DNA of 56,864 bases from Candidatus Omnitrophota bacterium. GTDB taxonomy: Bacteria; Omnitrophota; Gorgyraeia; Zapsychrales; Zapsychraceae. Numbering within the stretch: position 1 is the first letter of the stretch; each line of letters starts with the position of its first letter. Of this stretch, positions 24,405 through 33,725 are shown piece by piece. Where the stretch lies: the NCBI GenBank assembly GCA_018062515.1, contig JAGOSC010000007.1, positions 1-56,864 of the forward strand, in the 5' to 3' direction. The translations under genes and the position numbers were made by a program. A model generated the notes under the pieces. The model saw nothing but the letters and a program-made list of their open reading frames with translations, did not search any database and was not told the origin of the DNA.

Positions 24405-26039
24405 GTGAATACTCTATCTAAACCTTATAAAATTTTCTTCTTGATCTCCTCGATCATTATCCTTTCTTTAGGCATCTATTTTCGATTCCACCATATAACC
24501 CAAAATCAATTTATTTATTATGATGAAGGAATGTGGTTACTTCAAAATCAGGAATTTGTCCAATTCATTGAAAAGGCTCATCATCAAGGCTTGAATGTTC
24601 AAGCCAAACTCGTCAATATTGCGTTTCATTTGTCCTTGAAAACCGCAAAGGCTTTGTGGGCTTTTATTAGCATATCCAGAGGTTTTTTGGTGGGAGCGGA
24701 TGATTATTTTTTCAACCGTGTCGTCTCAGCGATTTTTGGGACATTAACCATCATTGTCTGCGGTTTATTGGCCAGGCGGCTTTATCAATCAGCCTTCGTC
24801 GGAATATTGACGGCGGTTTTATTGTCTATTATGCCGAGCCATGTGTATTATTCGCGCATAGCTTTACAGGAAGCATTTTCGGCATTTTTCTTTCTCGTCG
24901 GACTTTATTGTTATCTATTTTCCTCGAAAATATCTTTTCGTACATTTCTGGCGAGTATTTTTTTTGCATGTGTTTATTTCGTCAATTACCGGATGATTTT
25001 AATTCCGATATTCATTCTATTTTGTGAATTTTATTTAAGTTGCGCTGAAGGCCAAAAGATCAACTTAAAGAAATGGCTTTATCACAGCCTTGTTTTTTTC
25101 GCGATTGTTTTTGGGCTCGGCGCATTGGATCATGGAGCAAATACCTACGTGACGTTCGGATGGATATTTCATCAATCGCATTTAGCTCACGGTACTTTTG
25201 ATGTGTTCAATTTTCTTTCCTATCCGTATTACGTGTTTAAATTTGAAGGGATTTTATTTGGACTGATGTTTTTTGGAAATATATACTTTGTCGTCAAGAA
25301 AAAGTGGAAAGAGGCTTTTCCATTTATGTTCGTATTATTTTTTATGGTTCTTTTTTCATTCCCGCAGGAAAAAGGTGTTCGATATTTAACATCCGCTATG
25401 CCATTTATGGTGATGGCAGTAGCCGGCCTAATCAGCTATTTATATTCGAATAAAATTCTCCGTCGTGGAACGGTCATGATAGTCATTTTGACTTTCTTAT
25501 TAGTTGTCAGTCAAACGCTGGAAAGTTTTTATATTTCCCGGTTTAAGAATGATTATCAGACGTCCATTGCAGAAATAAAGAAAATCGATCGAGAAGCTAA
25601 GTTTATTTCCTCCCAAAGTCTGATACAAAAAATGTTTGTCGACGATCAGAAGGATGTGCTTGAATTTAAATACGGATTAGCTTATTTGGCGAAATTATAT
25701 TCAAGCGGTTATCGATACCTGATCATTGACCCGCAGGCTTATATTTCTTTTACCGACGATCAACGCCGATTTTCTTTGACATTGATGGGTTATTTAGAGT
25801 TTTTTAGAAAGAATATTTCACCGATTAAAAGTTATGAACATTTTAATGATCGGATGCTGGCGCGTTTTGTTTTGGAGCATAATGAAAATTTAAGGCAATC
25901 GTTGCTCTTTCTAGAGAAAAACAAAGCTGAACATTATCACAAACTAAATGTGTATGATTTACGAGTTTGTATGGCCGCCATCAAAAAAGTGATGGATATG
26001 AATCATTTAAATAGCACGAAAGAATCCATCGGGTTTTGA
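24405..26039 (+). CDS. GT39/ArnT-like membrane glycosyltransferase
   Basis: A 544-residue polytopic inner-membrane protein with about 10-12 hydrophobic segments in its first 370 residues and a soluble C-terminal region of about 150 residues. The first periplasmic loop contains a YYDEGMW motif near residue 38, the acidic site typical of GT-C enzymes such as PMT/ArnT that use lipid-linked sugar donors. Substrate and acceptor are unknown. The GTG start follows moaC by 18 bases with only a weak ribosome binding site. Confidence 0.75.
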   Translation: MNTLSKPYKIFFLISSIIILSLGIYFRFHHITQNQFIYYDEGMWLLQNQEFVQFIEKAHHQGLNVQAKLVNIAFHLSLKTAKALWAFISISRGFLVGADDYFFNRVVSAIFGTLTIIVCGLLARRLYQSAFVGILTAVLLSIMPSHVYYSRIALQEAFSAFFFLVGLYCYLFSSKISFRTFLASIFFACVYFVNYRMILIPIFILFCEFYLSCAEGQKINLKKWLYHSLVFFAIVFGLGALDHGANTYVTFGWIFHQSHLAHGTFDVFNFLSYPYYVFKFEGILFGLMFFGNIYFVVKKKWKEAFPFMFVLFFMVLFSFPQEKGVRYLTSAMPFMVMAVAGLISYLYSNKILRRGTVMIVILTFLLVVSQTLESFYISRFKNDYQTSIAEIKKIDREAKFISSQSLIQKMFVDDQKDVLEFKYGLAYLAKLYSSGYRYLIIDPQAYISFTDDQRRFSLTLMGYLEFFRKNISPIKSYEHFNDRMLARFVLEHNENLRQSLLFLEKNKAEHYHKLNVYDLRVCMAAIKKVMDMNHLNSTKESIGF

Positions 26040-26051
26040 AAATAAAAAATG

Positions 26052-26080
26052 TTTAAAAGATTTTTTTTATTGTTTATAAT
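26052..26080 (+). promoter_or_regulatory. Putative thyA promoter
   Basis: TTTAAA (26052-26057) and a perfect TATAAT (26075-26080) have a 17-bp spacer, 35 bp before the thyA start. Confidence 0.55.
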
Positions 26081-26115
26081 ACGCGAAAGATTAATTCTTA
26101 CTTAAAGGAGTTCAC

Positions 26116-26931
26116 GTGAAACAATACCTCGACTTAGTCAGCGATATACTCAAACATGGTGAAACCAAAACCGATCGGACCGGAACAGGAACGATTTCTA
26201 TATTTGGTTATCAGACAAAATATGATTTGCGTGAAGGTTTTCCTTTATTAACCACCAAGAAAGTATTATTCTCCGCCGTTGTGCATGAATTGTTATGGTT
26301 TCTTAACGGTTCAACGAATATCAATGAAAATCTTAAACAACACACTCCGATTTGGAATGCCTGGGCGGATCCGTCGGGCGAATTAGGGCCGATATACGGT
26401 TATCAATGGCGAAAGTGGGAAAAGTATGTTTATAACGAGGATCATCATCGTTATGAAAAAAATCATATTGATCAAATCTCTCAAGCCATTGATCTGATCA
26501 AAAATAATCCTGATTCCCGGCGAATTATTGTTAGCGCGTGGAATGTGGCGGATATAGACCGAATGGCCTTGCCGCCTTGTCACGCTTTCTTTCAATTTTA
26601 CGTGGTTAATGGCCGGCTTGATTGTCAATTGTATCAACGCTCCGCCGATGTTGCTTTGGGAGTTCCTTTTAATATTGCCAGTTATGCATTATTGTTGTCA
26701 CTGATTGCCTCGGAATGTAATTTAATTCCCGGTATTTTTGTCCATACATTGGGGGATGCGCATATCTATTTAAATCATGTAGAAGGCCTGAAGGAACAGC
26801 TGAAACGAACGCCAAAACAATTACCGCAATTAAAATTAGCTCGTAAACCGGTATTGCAAATGACCTTTGATGACATTGAAATTGTCAATTATCAGCATGA
26901 TACTTTTATTAAATTTCCAATCGCTGTTTAA
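26116..26931 (+). CDS. thyA: Thymidylate synthase
   Basis: A 271-residue enzyme that methylates dUMP to dTMP using 5,10-methylenetetrahydrofolate, producing dihydrofolate. The nucleophile is Cys155 in LPPCHAFFQFYV, the phosphate-binding RTGTGT loop is near residue 21, and QRSADVALGVPFNIASYA is intact. It starts with GTG behind an AAAGGAG site. The length is slightly above E. coli ThyA (264). folA follows by 21 bp, so the dihydrofolate made by ThyA can be recycled by its neighbour. Confidence 0.97.
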   Translation: MKQYLDLVSDILKHGETKTDRTGTGTISIFGYQTKYDLREGFPLLTTKKVLFSAVVHELLWFLNGSTNINENLKQHTPIWNAWADPSGELGPIYGYQWRKWEKYVYNEDHHRYEKNHIDQISQAIDLIKNNPDSRRIIVSAWNVADIDRMALPPCHAFFQFYVVNGRLDCQLYQRSADVALGVPFNIASYALLLSLIASECNLIPGIFVHTLGDAHIYLNHVEGLKEQLKRTPKQLPQLKLARKPVLQMTFDDIEIVNYQHDTFIKFPIAV

Positions 26932-26952
26932 CTTCCTTAATTAATTTTAAAT

Positions 26953-27486
26953 ATGTTTGATTTTAATATTGTCGTCGCTATCGATTCAAAAAATGGTATT
27001 GGTAAAAATGGCCAACTTCCTTGGAGGCTTCCTTCGGACTTGAAACGTTTTAAGGAAATCACGACCCAAACCAAATCTCCTCAAAAGAAGAATGTGGTGA
27101 TCATGGGGCGTGTAACATGGGACTCGCTTCCAGCATCGTTTAGGCCTTTACCAAATCGAACCAACATAGTCTTAACCAGAAATTCTGCCTTACAGTTGCC
27201 AGGTAATGTTATAAGAGTCGATTCTTTTAACCAAGTTCAAGATGTGTTAGGCAAAATGGCATATGACGTCGAAACGGTATTTGTCATTGGCGGCCAACAA
27301 ATATTCCAAGAATCATTAAAATCCAGTTATTGCAAAAAACTATATATCACTCACATTGTCGGCGATTATCACTGCGACACCTTTTTCCCCGCCTTTAACG
27401 ATCAATTTGTTAAAATTTCCTCGGAGCCACCCAAAATCGAACAAGATATAAAATATTTCTTTGCTGAATATCAGCGGAAGACGTAA
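26953..27486 (+). CDS. folA: Dihydrofolate reductase
   Basis: A 177-residue NADPH-dependent reductase that regenerates tetrahydrofolate. The N-terminal NGIGKNGQLPWRLPSDL segment carries the Trp and the catalytic acid, VVIMGRVTWDSLP binds NADPH, and VFVIGGQQIFQE is the late glycine motif. It is an operon partner of thyA. The Shine-Dalgarno sequence is weak, consistent with translational coupling. Confidence 0.96.
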   Translation: MFDFNIVVAIDSKNGIGKNGQLPWRLPSDLKRFKEITTQTKSPQKKNVVIMGRVTWDSLPASFRPLPNRTNIVLTRNSALQLPGNVIRVDSFNQVQDVLGKMAYDVETVFVIGGQQIFQESLKSSYCKKLYITHIVGDYHCDTFFPAFNDQFVKISSEPPKIEQDIKYFFAEYQRKT

Positions 27487-27500
27487 TTTTATTCCCTTTT

Positions 27501-27531
27501 TTGACAATCTTTTACCGAATTAAAGTATTTT
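27501..27531 (+). promoter_or_regulatory. Weak putative promoter
   Basis: There is a perfect TTGACA at 27501-27506, but only imperfect -10 candidates follow (AGTATT at 17 bp, TATTTT at 19 bp). It would give a leader of about 230 bases before the receiver-EAL gene, containing the structured element at 27549-27637. Confidence 0.35.
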
Positions 27532-27548
27532 TGGTCAACTAAAAAGGA

Positions 27549-27637
27549 AGCGATTCCTATTTTTTAAAGTAATTTACATAAGTTATTCTGTAACAGTAAG
27601 TTAAAGAAATAACTTTAGAATCGCTATTTAAAATAGG
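27549..27637 (+). promoter_or_regulatory. Structured leader, possible pseudoknot
   Basis: Three helices can be drawn. P1 pairs AGCGATTC (27549-27556) with GAATCGCT (27618-27625). P2, nested inside, pairs AAGTTATT (27580-27587) with AATAACTT (27608-27615). A third pairing joins CTATTTT (27557-27563) to AAAATAG (27630-27636), crossing P1 so that the arrangement is a pseudoknot. It does not match the conserved core of c-di-GMP riboswitches that I know. Another 125 bases separate it from the next start codon. Confidence 0.4.
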
Positions 27638-27762
27638 TGGAAAATATTTTTTGTTTTTATTTGTTATAGAGAATATACTTTAGATAAGCACCAACAATAG
27701 ATTTCAGGTTTTGATGGGATCGGATTTTTGAAAAATGATTCAACCTTTAAGTAAGGCGGCTT

Positions 27763-28944
27763 ATGTCAAAAAGCAATGGTAAAAAGAAGCAGATTTTACT
27801 CGTTGACGATGACCGATCTGTCAGTCAAATGTTAACGATGCTTCTCGAAACCCGCGGATACAATGTACACACTGCCTTTAGTGGAACCGAAGCCTTACAA
27901 AAAGCCTCTGAAACAACTGATTTAATCCTGCTGGATTTAATCCTACCCGACGAAGAAGGATTTGAAACTTGCCGTAAATTAAAGGAACAGGCGCGTACCG
28001 CGAATGTTCCTATTATTATTTTAAGCGCCCGTGTTCTCTCCGGAGATATCGTTGAAGGCTTATATTTGGGAGCCGATGATTATCTCACTAAACCATTTGA
28101 ATATGAAGAATTGGTCGCTCGCATGGAAGCCATTATGCGTCGTGGGGCTTTCTTCGAAGGAGGACCCGCCAATATTAACAAAAAAGATGATGAGCTAGTC
28201 CGAGAACTAAGACGAATCGTCACTGAGGGGAGGATCGTTCCATACTATCAACCCATTTATTTGTTAAAACCATTTAAGCTTTTTGGCCTCGAAGCGCTTT
28301 GCCGGCCCCAGACGGATACTGTTTTAGCCAATCCTGAGTTATTATTTAAGTTGGCTATAAAGTATGGATGTTATCAGGATCTGGAAATGCTTTCATGGAA
28401 AAAGGCGGTGGATTACGCGGCTGATTTTATAACGACTGAATATTTGTTTCTGAACTGCAATCCCTACCTCGTGGAAGGCCCAAAATTCTTAACCATCACA
28501 TCATTGTTCGAAAATAGTAAATTAAATACCGCCAATGTCATTTTGGAAATAACGGAGCGATCCGAAGTCGCTAATTTTAAGGAGTTTTATAGTCAGCTTG
28601 GGAAATTTCGGGAATTTGGTTTTAAGTTTGCGGTTGACGACGTCGGCGGAGGATACGCGAGTTTAGAATCCATCGTTGAAACCAAGCCGGAAGTCGTAAA
28701 GATTGACCGTAATATTATTCAAAATCTAGAAAATGATCCTTATAAACGAAGCATTGTTAAATTTGTTGTAGCTTTTTGCCGGGAAAATAATATTTTTTCC
28801 GTTGCTGAAGGCATTGAAACGAAGGAAAGCCTGCATAATATTATGGAGCTTGGCATTGATGCCGCTCAGGGATATTATCTCTCTAAACCTAAACCGGAAA
28901 TCGATATCAAGGAATTTAACAATAAGATTCACTCCATGGTTTAA
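27763..28944 (+). CDS. Response regulator with EAL phosphodiesterase domain
   Basis: A 393-residue protein. Residues 8-125 are a receiver domain with the acidic pocket VDDD, phospho-acceptor Asp58 (LLDLILPDEEG) and the LTKPF lysine near 108. Residues 145-385 are an EAL domain: GLEALCRP holds the EAL motif, EITER the metal Glu, DDVGGGYASL replaces the usual DDFGTGYSS, and KIDR, VAEGIE and QGYYLSKP follow. Metal ligands look complete, so c-di-GMP hydrolysis is likely, controlled by phosphorylation from an unseen kinase. No histidine kinase is adjacent. Confidence 0.92.
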   Translation: MSKSNGKKKQILLVDDDRSVSQMLTMLLETRGYNVHTAFSGTEALQKASETTDLILLDLILPDEEGFETCRKLKEQARTANVPIIILSARVLSGDIVEGLYLGADDYLTKPFEYEELVARMEAIMRRGAFFEGGPANINKKDDELVRELRRIVTEGRIVPYYQPIYLLKPFKLFGLEALCRPQTDTVLANPELLFKLAIKYGCYQDLEMLSWKKAVDYAADFITTEYLFLNCNPYLVEGPKFLTITSLFENSKLNTANVILEITERSEVANFKEFYSQLGKFREFGFKFAVDDVGGGYASLESIVETKPEVVKIDRNIIQNLENDPYKRSIVKFVVAFCRENNIFSVAEGIETKESLHNIMELGIDAAQGYYLSKPKPEIDIKEFNNKIHSMV

Positions 28945-29119
28945 ACACCCCCACTTTATCTACTCAAATGATGTTTCACGCCGATAATATTAAATAAAAA
29001 TGTCCTTTCTTAACTGGAACCTGCTATCCTGATTGATAGATTCATGATGGAAATCGTAAAAATAATTTGTTAGAATACGAAAATTATTTAGTTAATAAAG
29101 ATAACGTTGAACACACACG

Positions 29120-30550
29120 ATGAATAAAAATATCTGTATCCACGGCCATTTCTATCAGCCTCCGCGCGAAGATGCTTGGACCGGCGTCATTGAAGAACAG
29201 AAAAGTGCTGCGCCATTTCATGATTGGAATGAGCGTATCACCGCCGAGTGTTATCGTCCCAACACCGAGTCGCCTATTCATGGCGAGAACAATAATCCGA
29301 TCAAAACCGTCAATAATTATGAATGGATCAGTTTCAATATTGGCCCAACTCTATTTAGTTGGCTGGAACAAAATGATCCGGCAACTTATCAAAAGATTAT
29401 CAAAGCGGATCATAATAGCTTGGCGCATTTTAAAGGTTACGGAAGTGCCATTGCGCAGGCCTATAACCATATCATTATGCCATTGGCCAATGACCGCGAT
29501 AAACAAACTCAGGTCATCTGGGGTATTAAGGACTTTGAGTACCGTTTCCGACGAAAACCGCTCGGGATGTGGTTACCGGAAACAGCGGTGGATTTAAAAA
29601 CCCTTGAAGTGTTGGCTGAAAATCACATTTTGTTTACCATTCTTGCCCCTAAACAGGCGAAGAGTATTAAACTTATCAATGATCAAAATTGGACTTCCGT
29701 CAATGAATCGACTCTGAATACAAAAGTGGCTTACTTATGCCGTTTACCGTCGGGAAAGACCATTCATTTATTTTTCTACGACGGATTTATTTCCAGTGAA
29801 TTGGCTTTCGGAAAAATTATTCAGAGCGGTGTTGAAATCGCCAATCACATGTTAGGGAAATTTGACCACAAGAACACAGCGGAATTAGTTCACGTCGCCA
29901 CTGACGGAGAAACGTACGGGCATCATCGTCAGTTTGGAAATATGGCTTTATCCTATTTGATTGAACATATTCAGAAAAATAATTTAGCCAAAATAACGAA
30001 CTACGCTCTGTTTCTGAAAGAACATAAAACCGAATATGAAGTGGAAATCCATGAAAATACCGCGTGGAGCAGTTCCGTCGGTGTGGAGCGTTGGTGCGCG
30101 GCAGGGGGCGGATGCATCAATTATAAAAAGAGCTGGACGCAAAAATGGCGCGCGCCTTTACGCGAAGCGATGGATTGGTTAAGAGATGAATTGATTCCGC
30201 TTTACGAAAAAGGGATGAAAGGAAAAGGCGACCCCTGGGTCAAGAGAGATCATTTTATCGACGACATTTTACATAAACGAAAACGGCCTCCATTGTTGGA
30301 AATGCAGCATATGGCCATGCTCATGTATACCTCCTGTGGATGGTTTTTCGACGACATTTCCGGAATTGAGACGGTACAAATTTTGCAGTACGCCGCGCGA
30401 GCCATGGAAATAGCCAAAGAAGAATGCGGTGTTAATCTTGAACAGAAATTTTTAAAAATTTTATCCCGGGCCCGAAGCAATTATCGTCGAAAAGGGACAG
30501 GGGAAGACATTTATGTGAATGAAGTCAAAAAACGGGCGCTTCATGTATAG
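29120..30550 (+). CDS. GH57 family glycoside hydrolase/transferase
   Basis: A 476-residue member of glycoside hydrolase family 57. The N-terminal ICIHGHFYQPPREDAW strand contains the His pair of the family; the putative nucleophile is Glu154 in MWLPETAVDL and the acid/base candidate is Asp262 in HVATDGETYGHH. GH57 enzymes act on alpha-glucans as amylases, amylopullulanases, branching enzymes or 4-alpha-glucanotransferases. It overlaps malQ by 8 bases, which points to glycogen or maltodextrin metabolism in the cytoplasm. No signal peptide. Confidence 0.9.
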   Translation: MNKNICIHGHFYQPPREDAWTGVIEEQKSAAPFHDWNERITAECYRPNTESPIHGENNNPIKTVNNYEWISFNIGPTLFSWLEQNDPATYQKIIKADHNSLAHFKGYGSAIAQAYNHIIMPLANDRDKQTQVIWGIKDFEYRFRRKPLGMWLPETAVDLKTLEVLAENHILFTILAPKQAKSIKLINDQNWTSVNESTLNTKVAYLCRLPSGKTIHLFFYDGFISSELAFGKIIQSGVEIANHMLGKFDHKNTAELVHVATDGETYGHHRQFGNMALSYLIEHIQKNNLAKITNYALFLKEHKTEYEVEIHENTAWSSSVGVERWCAAGGGCINYKKSWTQKWRAPLREAMDWLRDELIPLYEKGMKGKGDPWVKRDHFIDDILHKRKRPPLLEMQHMAMLMYTSCGWFFDDISGIETVQILQYAARAMEIAKEECGVNLEQKFLKILSRARSNYRRKGTGEDIYVNEVKKRALHV

Positions 30551-32057
30551 ACGGCAAAGCGGTATTTTGCTCCATATTTCTTCTTTGCCGTCGCCGTTCG
30601 GCATAGGTGATTTCGGGCCAAAGGCCTACGAATTCATCGATTTTTTAAATCAGTCAAAACAATCATTGTGGCAAATTTTACCGCTCACACCCACCAATCC
30701 ATTTTGGGGAAGCTCACCTTACAGCAGTCATTCCGCCTTTGCGGGTAACTCTCTTTTTATTAGTCCTGAAATTTTATGCGAAGAAGGGTTGTTAACCGGG
30801 AAAGATATAAGGATCGAACCGTCTTTAGATCCCCATCGCGTCGACTATCACCAAGTCACTGCCCTTAAAAAAGAATTTCTAAACAAAGCCTATCAAAAAT
30901 TCTGTAAGAGTGACAATCTTCTAAAAGATTTTTCCATTTTTGAAGAACAGCACAAAGATTGGCTGGAAGATTATGCCGTTTTTTGTTTGATTAAAAATCA
31001 TTTTCACGGGCAATCTTGGACCGAGTGGCCTAAAGAATTTAAAAATAGAGACAAAACGGCCATTCAAGCGTTGATCAAAAAAAAGCAGAATGAATTTCAA
31101 AAGTACAAATTTACTCAGTTTATCTTTTTTCGGCAATGGGAAAAATTAAAACATTATGCTCATTCCAAGAACGTTGAGATTGTCGGAGATTTGCCGATTT
31201 ATGTCAGTTATGACAGTGTTGATGTTTGGAAAGAACCGCAATGGTTTAAATTGGATGAATTGGGCGATTTAAACGTTGTCGCGGGTGTTCCGCCGGACTA
31301 TTTCAGCATAACCGGTCAACGTTGGGGAAATCCCGTCTATAATTGGGATCGCTTAAAAGCCGAACATTTTGAATGGTGGATGAGAAGAATTAAACAAAAT
31401 TTATTATTATATGATGTTGTCCGTGTAGATCATTTCCGGGCATTTGTAAATTATTGGGAAATTCCTTCGTCGGAGGAAAGCGCGATTAATGGATATTGGG
31501 TCACGGCACCGACGGAAGAATTTTTTAATACATTGAAAGAAAGATTCACGGAACTTCCATTGATTGCCGAAGATTTAGGACTCATTGATGATGAAAGCAG
31601 GGAAAAAATTGAAGCCTTGGGATTTCCGGGAATGAAAATACTATTATTTGCTTTCAACGGAGATATGAAAAAACATATTTATCTACCGCATAATTACACG
31701 ACCAATTGTGCTGTTTATACCGGTACGCATGATAATAATACGGTGGCGGGCTGGTATGAACAAGAAGCAACCGAGCAGGAAAAGAAAAATCTCGCTGAAT
31801 ACTATCAGGAATTCACGACAGCTGCTCATCCTGATCATTCTGTTCACTGGAATTTAATTGAGTTGGCTCTGTTTTCCAAGGCCCGTATGGCCATATTTCC
31901 AATGCAGGACATTCTCGGATTAGATCAGTCTTGCCGAATGAATGTCCCGGGCACCGTCACTGGTAATTGGGAATGGAGAATGAGTTCAGCTCAAATGGAT
32001 ACGACGGTAGGCGGACGATTGGCGCAGATGACATCTGAAGCAAACCGTTCCATTTAG
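30543..32057 (+). CDS. malQ: 4-alpha-glucanotransferase (GH77)
   Basis: A 504-residue amylomaltase/disproportionating enzyme that transfers alpha-1,4-glucan segments. Typical motifs are present: SGILLHISSLPSPFGIGDFG at the start, SPYSSHSAFAGN, GDLPIYV, VRVDHFRAF with the nucleophile Asp, AEDLG with the acid/base Glu, and GTHDNNT with the third Asp. The ATG at 30543 gives the standard N-terminus, overlapping GH57 out of frame; an upstream ATG at 30519 would add 8 residues. No signal peptide. Confidence 0.95.
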   Translation: MYRRQSGILLHISSLPSPFGIGDFGPKAYEFIDFLNQSKQSLWQILPLTPTNPFWGSSPYSSHSAFAGNSLFISPEILCEEGLLTGKDIRIEPSLDPHRVDYHQVTALKKEFLNKAYQKFCKSDNLLKDFSIFEEQHKDWLEDYAVFCLIKNHFHGQSWTEWPKEFKNRDKTAIQALIKKKQNEFQKYKFTQFIFFRQWEKLKHYAHSKNVEIVGDLPIYVSYDSVDVWKEPQWFKLDELGDLNVVAGVPPDYFSITGQRWGNPVYNWDRLKAEHFEWWMRRIKQNLLLYDVVRVDHFRAFVNYWEIPSSEESAINGYWVTAPTEEFFNTLKERFTELPLIAEDLGLIDDESREKIEALGFPGMKILLFAFNGDMKKHIYLPHNYTTNCAVYTGTHDNNTVAGWYEQEATEQEKKNLAEYYQEFTTAAHPDHSVHWNLIELALFSKARMAIFPMQDILGLDQSCRMNVPGTVTGNWEWRMSSAQMDTTVGGRLAQMTSEANRSI

Positions 32058-32126
32058 AATTTGACAAGAATTTACCAGTGAATCAACTTGTCCAGCAGAA
32101 GAGTCTATGATAAAATCTTCCACAAT

Positions 32127-32738
32127 ATGACAATAAGACATGTATCAGTATTTTTTATTTTGATCCTTTATTTGGCTGGATGCAGTTGGATCAAGACGCC
32201 TTCTTGGGTGCCTTTTACTCATAAAAAGAATCAGGAAATTCTTCAGGCGCCGGATACAACGGTTGCTGTAAAAGCCATTCCCGTCGATGAAGGGCAAATG
32301 TTGGCTCCTGAGAAGCTACAAAAGGGTGGGAAAATCCTTCTTGTTCCTTTTCAAGCCGGAGGAAACGTTGCCGCAACCGATGAACTTGATAAAATCTCTT
32401 TTAGAGTTATGCAAGGGATATCTCGTTCCTTCGAATATAGCAGTAAACCCAATTTTAAAATTTTAATTAATCTTGAACAGTCCGAGCCTGATTTTATCAT
32501 TGATGGTTACTTCACGGTCAAAAAAGAAAGTTCGGATTTTTTGAGCAAATGGTTTTTTAAGAAAAAGAAATATGTAATCGGTGTAGAAGGGAAACTGATG
32601 GACGCTAATTCGAAGGAAGTTTTAGCTGTATTCAGTGACACGGTCGTCTCCAGTTCTCCACAAGAAGATTTCATCAATTTAGGCTTTAAGGTTGGACAAA
32701 ATATCGGGGATTTCATCCGAGTGAGTTTAACCCAGTAA
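32127..32738 (+). CDS. Lipoprotein of unknown function
   Basis: A 203-residue predicted lipoprotein: a hydrophobic signal (residues 7-17) ends in a lipobox LAGC, so Cys19 would be lipidated. Residues about 70-200 form an alternating strand/helix domain with ILLVPFQAGG at its start and a terminal GQNIGDFIRV helix, loosely like periplasmic domains of outer-membrane assembly lipoproteins. I chose the ATG at 32127 because it puts the signal peptide at the N-terminus. Function unknown. hldD follows by 9 bp. Confidence 0.7.
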   Translation: MTIRHVSVFFILILYLAGCSWIKTPSWVPFTHKKNQEILQAPDTTVAVKAIPVDEGQMLAPEKLQKGGKILLVPFQAGGNVAATDELDKISFRVMQGISRSFEYSSKPNFKILINLEQSEPDFIIDGYFTVKKESSDFLSKWFFKKKKYVIGVEGKLMDANSKEVLAVFSDTVVSSSPQEDFINLGFKVGQNIGDFIRVSLTQ

Positions 32739-32747
32739 AGGTCGATC

Positions 32748-33713
32748 ATGATTATTGTTACAGGAGCTGCCGGTTTTATTGGTAGCTGTATCGTTGCTCG
32801 TTTAAATGAAGAAGGATATACAGATCTGATCCTGGTCGATCACATGCCTGATAATTCCAAACAAGGGAATTTGGATCAGAAGAAGTATGTCAAATATTAT
32901 GATAAAATCGAGTTTATTGATTTAATCAGAAAATCAAATTTCAAAGATAAAGTCAGCGCCGTGATTCACATGGGCGCCTGCAGTTCAACCACTCTTCAAG
33001 ATAAAAAATATTTTACGGAAAATAATCTCGAATATACCAAAACCCTGGCTTTATGGGCCATCAATAAGAATATTCGCTTTATTTATGCGAGTTCCGCCGC
33101 GACGTACGGCGATGGCAGTGTAGGGTATAAAGATAATGACGAGACAGTTCGCCTCTGTAAACCGTTGAACTTATATGGAGAATCCAAGCAAGATTTTGAT
33201 TTGTGGGCGCTGGACAAGGGTTTATTAGACCGAATCGTAGGTTTAAAATTTTTTAATGTCTTTGGACCGAATGAGTACCATAAGGGCGGTATGCGTAGCG
33301 TCGTCGCTAAATCCTACCAAAACGTGGCTGATCAGGGAAAGATACAGTTGTTTAAATCCTACAAAAAGGATTTCTCCGACGGTGAGCAAAAGCGTGATTT
33401 TATTTATGTTAAAGATGCCGCCGATATTGTGATGTATTTTTTAAAAAATCCGGATAAAAATGGTTTATTTAATGTCGGAACGGGAAAGGCAAGAACGTGG
33501 AATGATTTGGCCAATGCTTTATTTAGTGCGGTCGGCAAAAAACCTAACATTACTTATGTCGATATGCCGGACATTCTAAGAGAACAGTATCAATATTTTA
33601 CGGAAGCGGACATGAAAAAGCTCAGAAATGCCGGATATAAGAAAAACATGACAACTCTTGAAGAAGCGGTCAAAGATTATGTACAATACTTAAAAGTAAG
33701 TAAACACTGGTAA
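32748..33713 (+). CDS. hldD: ADP-L-glycero-D-manno-heptose 6-epimerase
   Basis: A 321-residue short-chain epimerase making the ADP-heptose used for the LPS inner core. The NAD(P)-binding GAAGFIGS is at residues 6-13, HMGACSSTT is the family hallmark, and the catalytic pair is in NLYGESKQ (YxxxK). NVFGPNEYHKGGMRSV and QKRDFIYVKDAA are typical of HldD. No other heptose genes are nearby. Its presence supports a diderm with heptose-containing LPS. Confidence 0.95.
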   Translation: MIIVTGAAGFIGSCIVARLNEEGYTDLILVDHMPDNSKQGNLDQKKYVKYYDKIEFIDLIRKSNFKDKVSAVIHMGACSSTTLQDKKYFTENNLEYTKTLALWAINKNIRFIYASSAATYGDGSVGYKDNDETVRLCKPLNLYGESKQDFDLWALDKGLLDRIVGLKFFNVFGPNEYHKGGMRSVVAKSYQNVADQGKIQLFKSYKKDFSDGEQKRDFIYVKDAADIVMYFLKNPDKNGLFNVGTGKARTWNDLANALFSAVGKKPNITYVDMPDILREQYQYFTEADMKKLRNAGYKKNMTTLEEAVKDYVQYLKVSKHW

Positions 33714-33725
33714 CAAAAAAATAAT

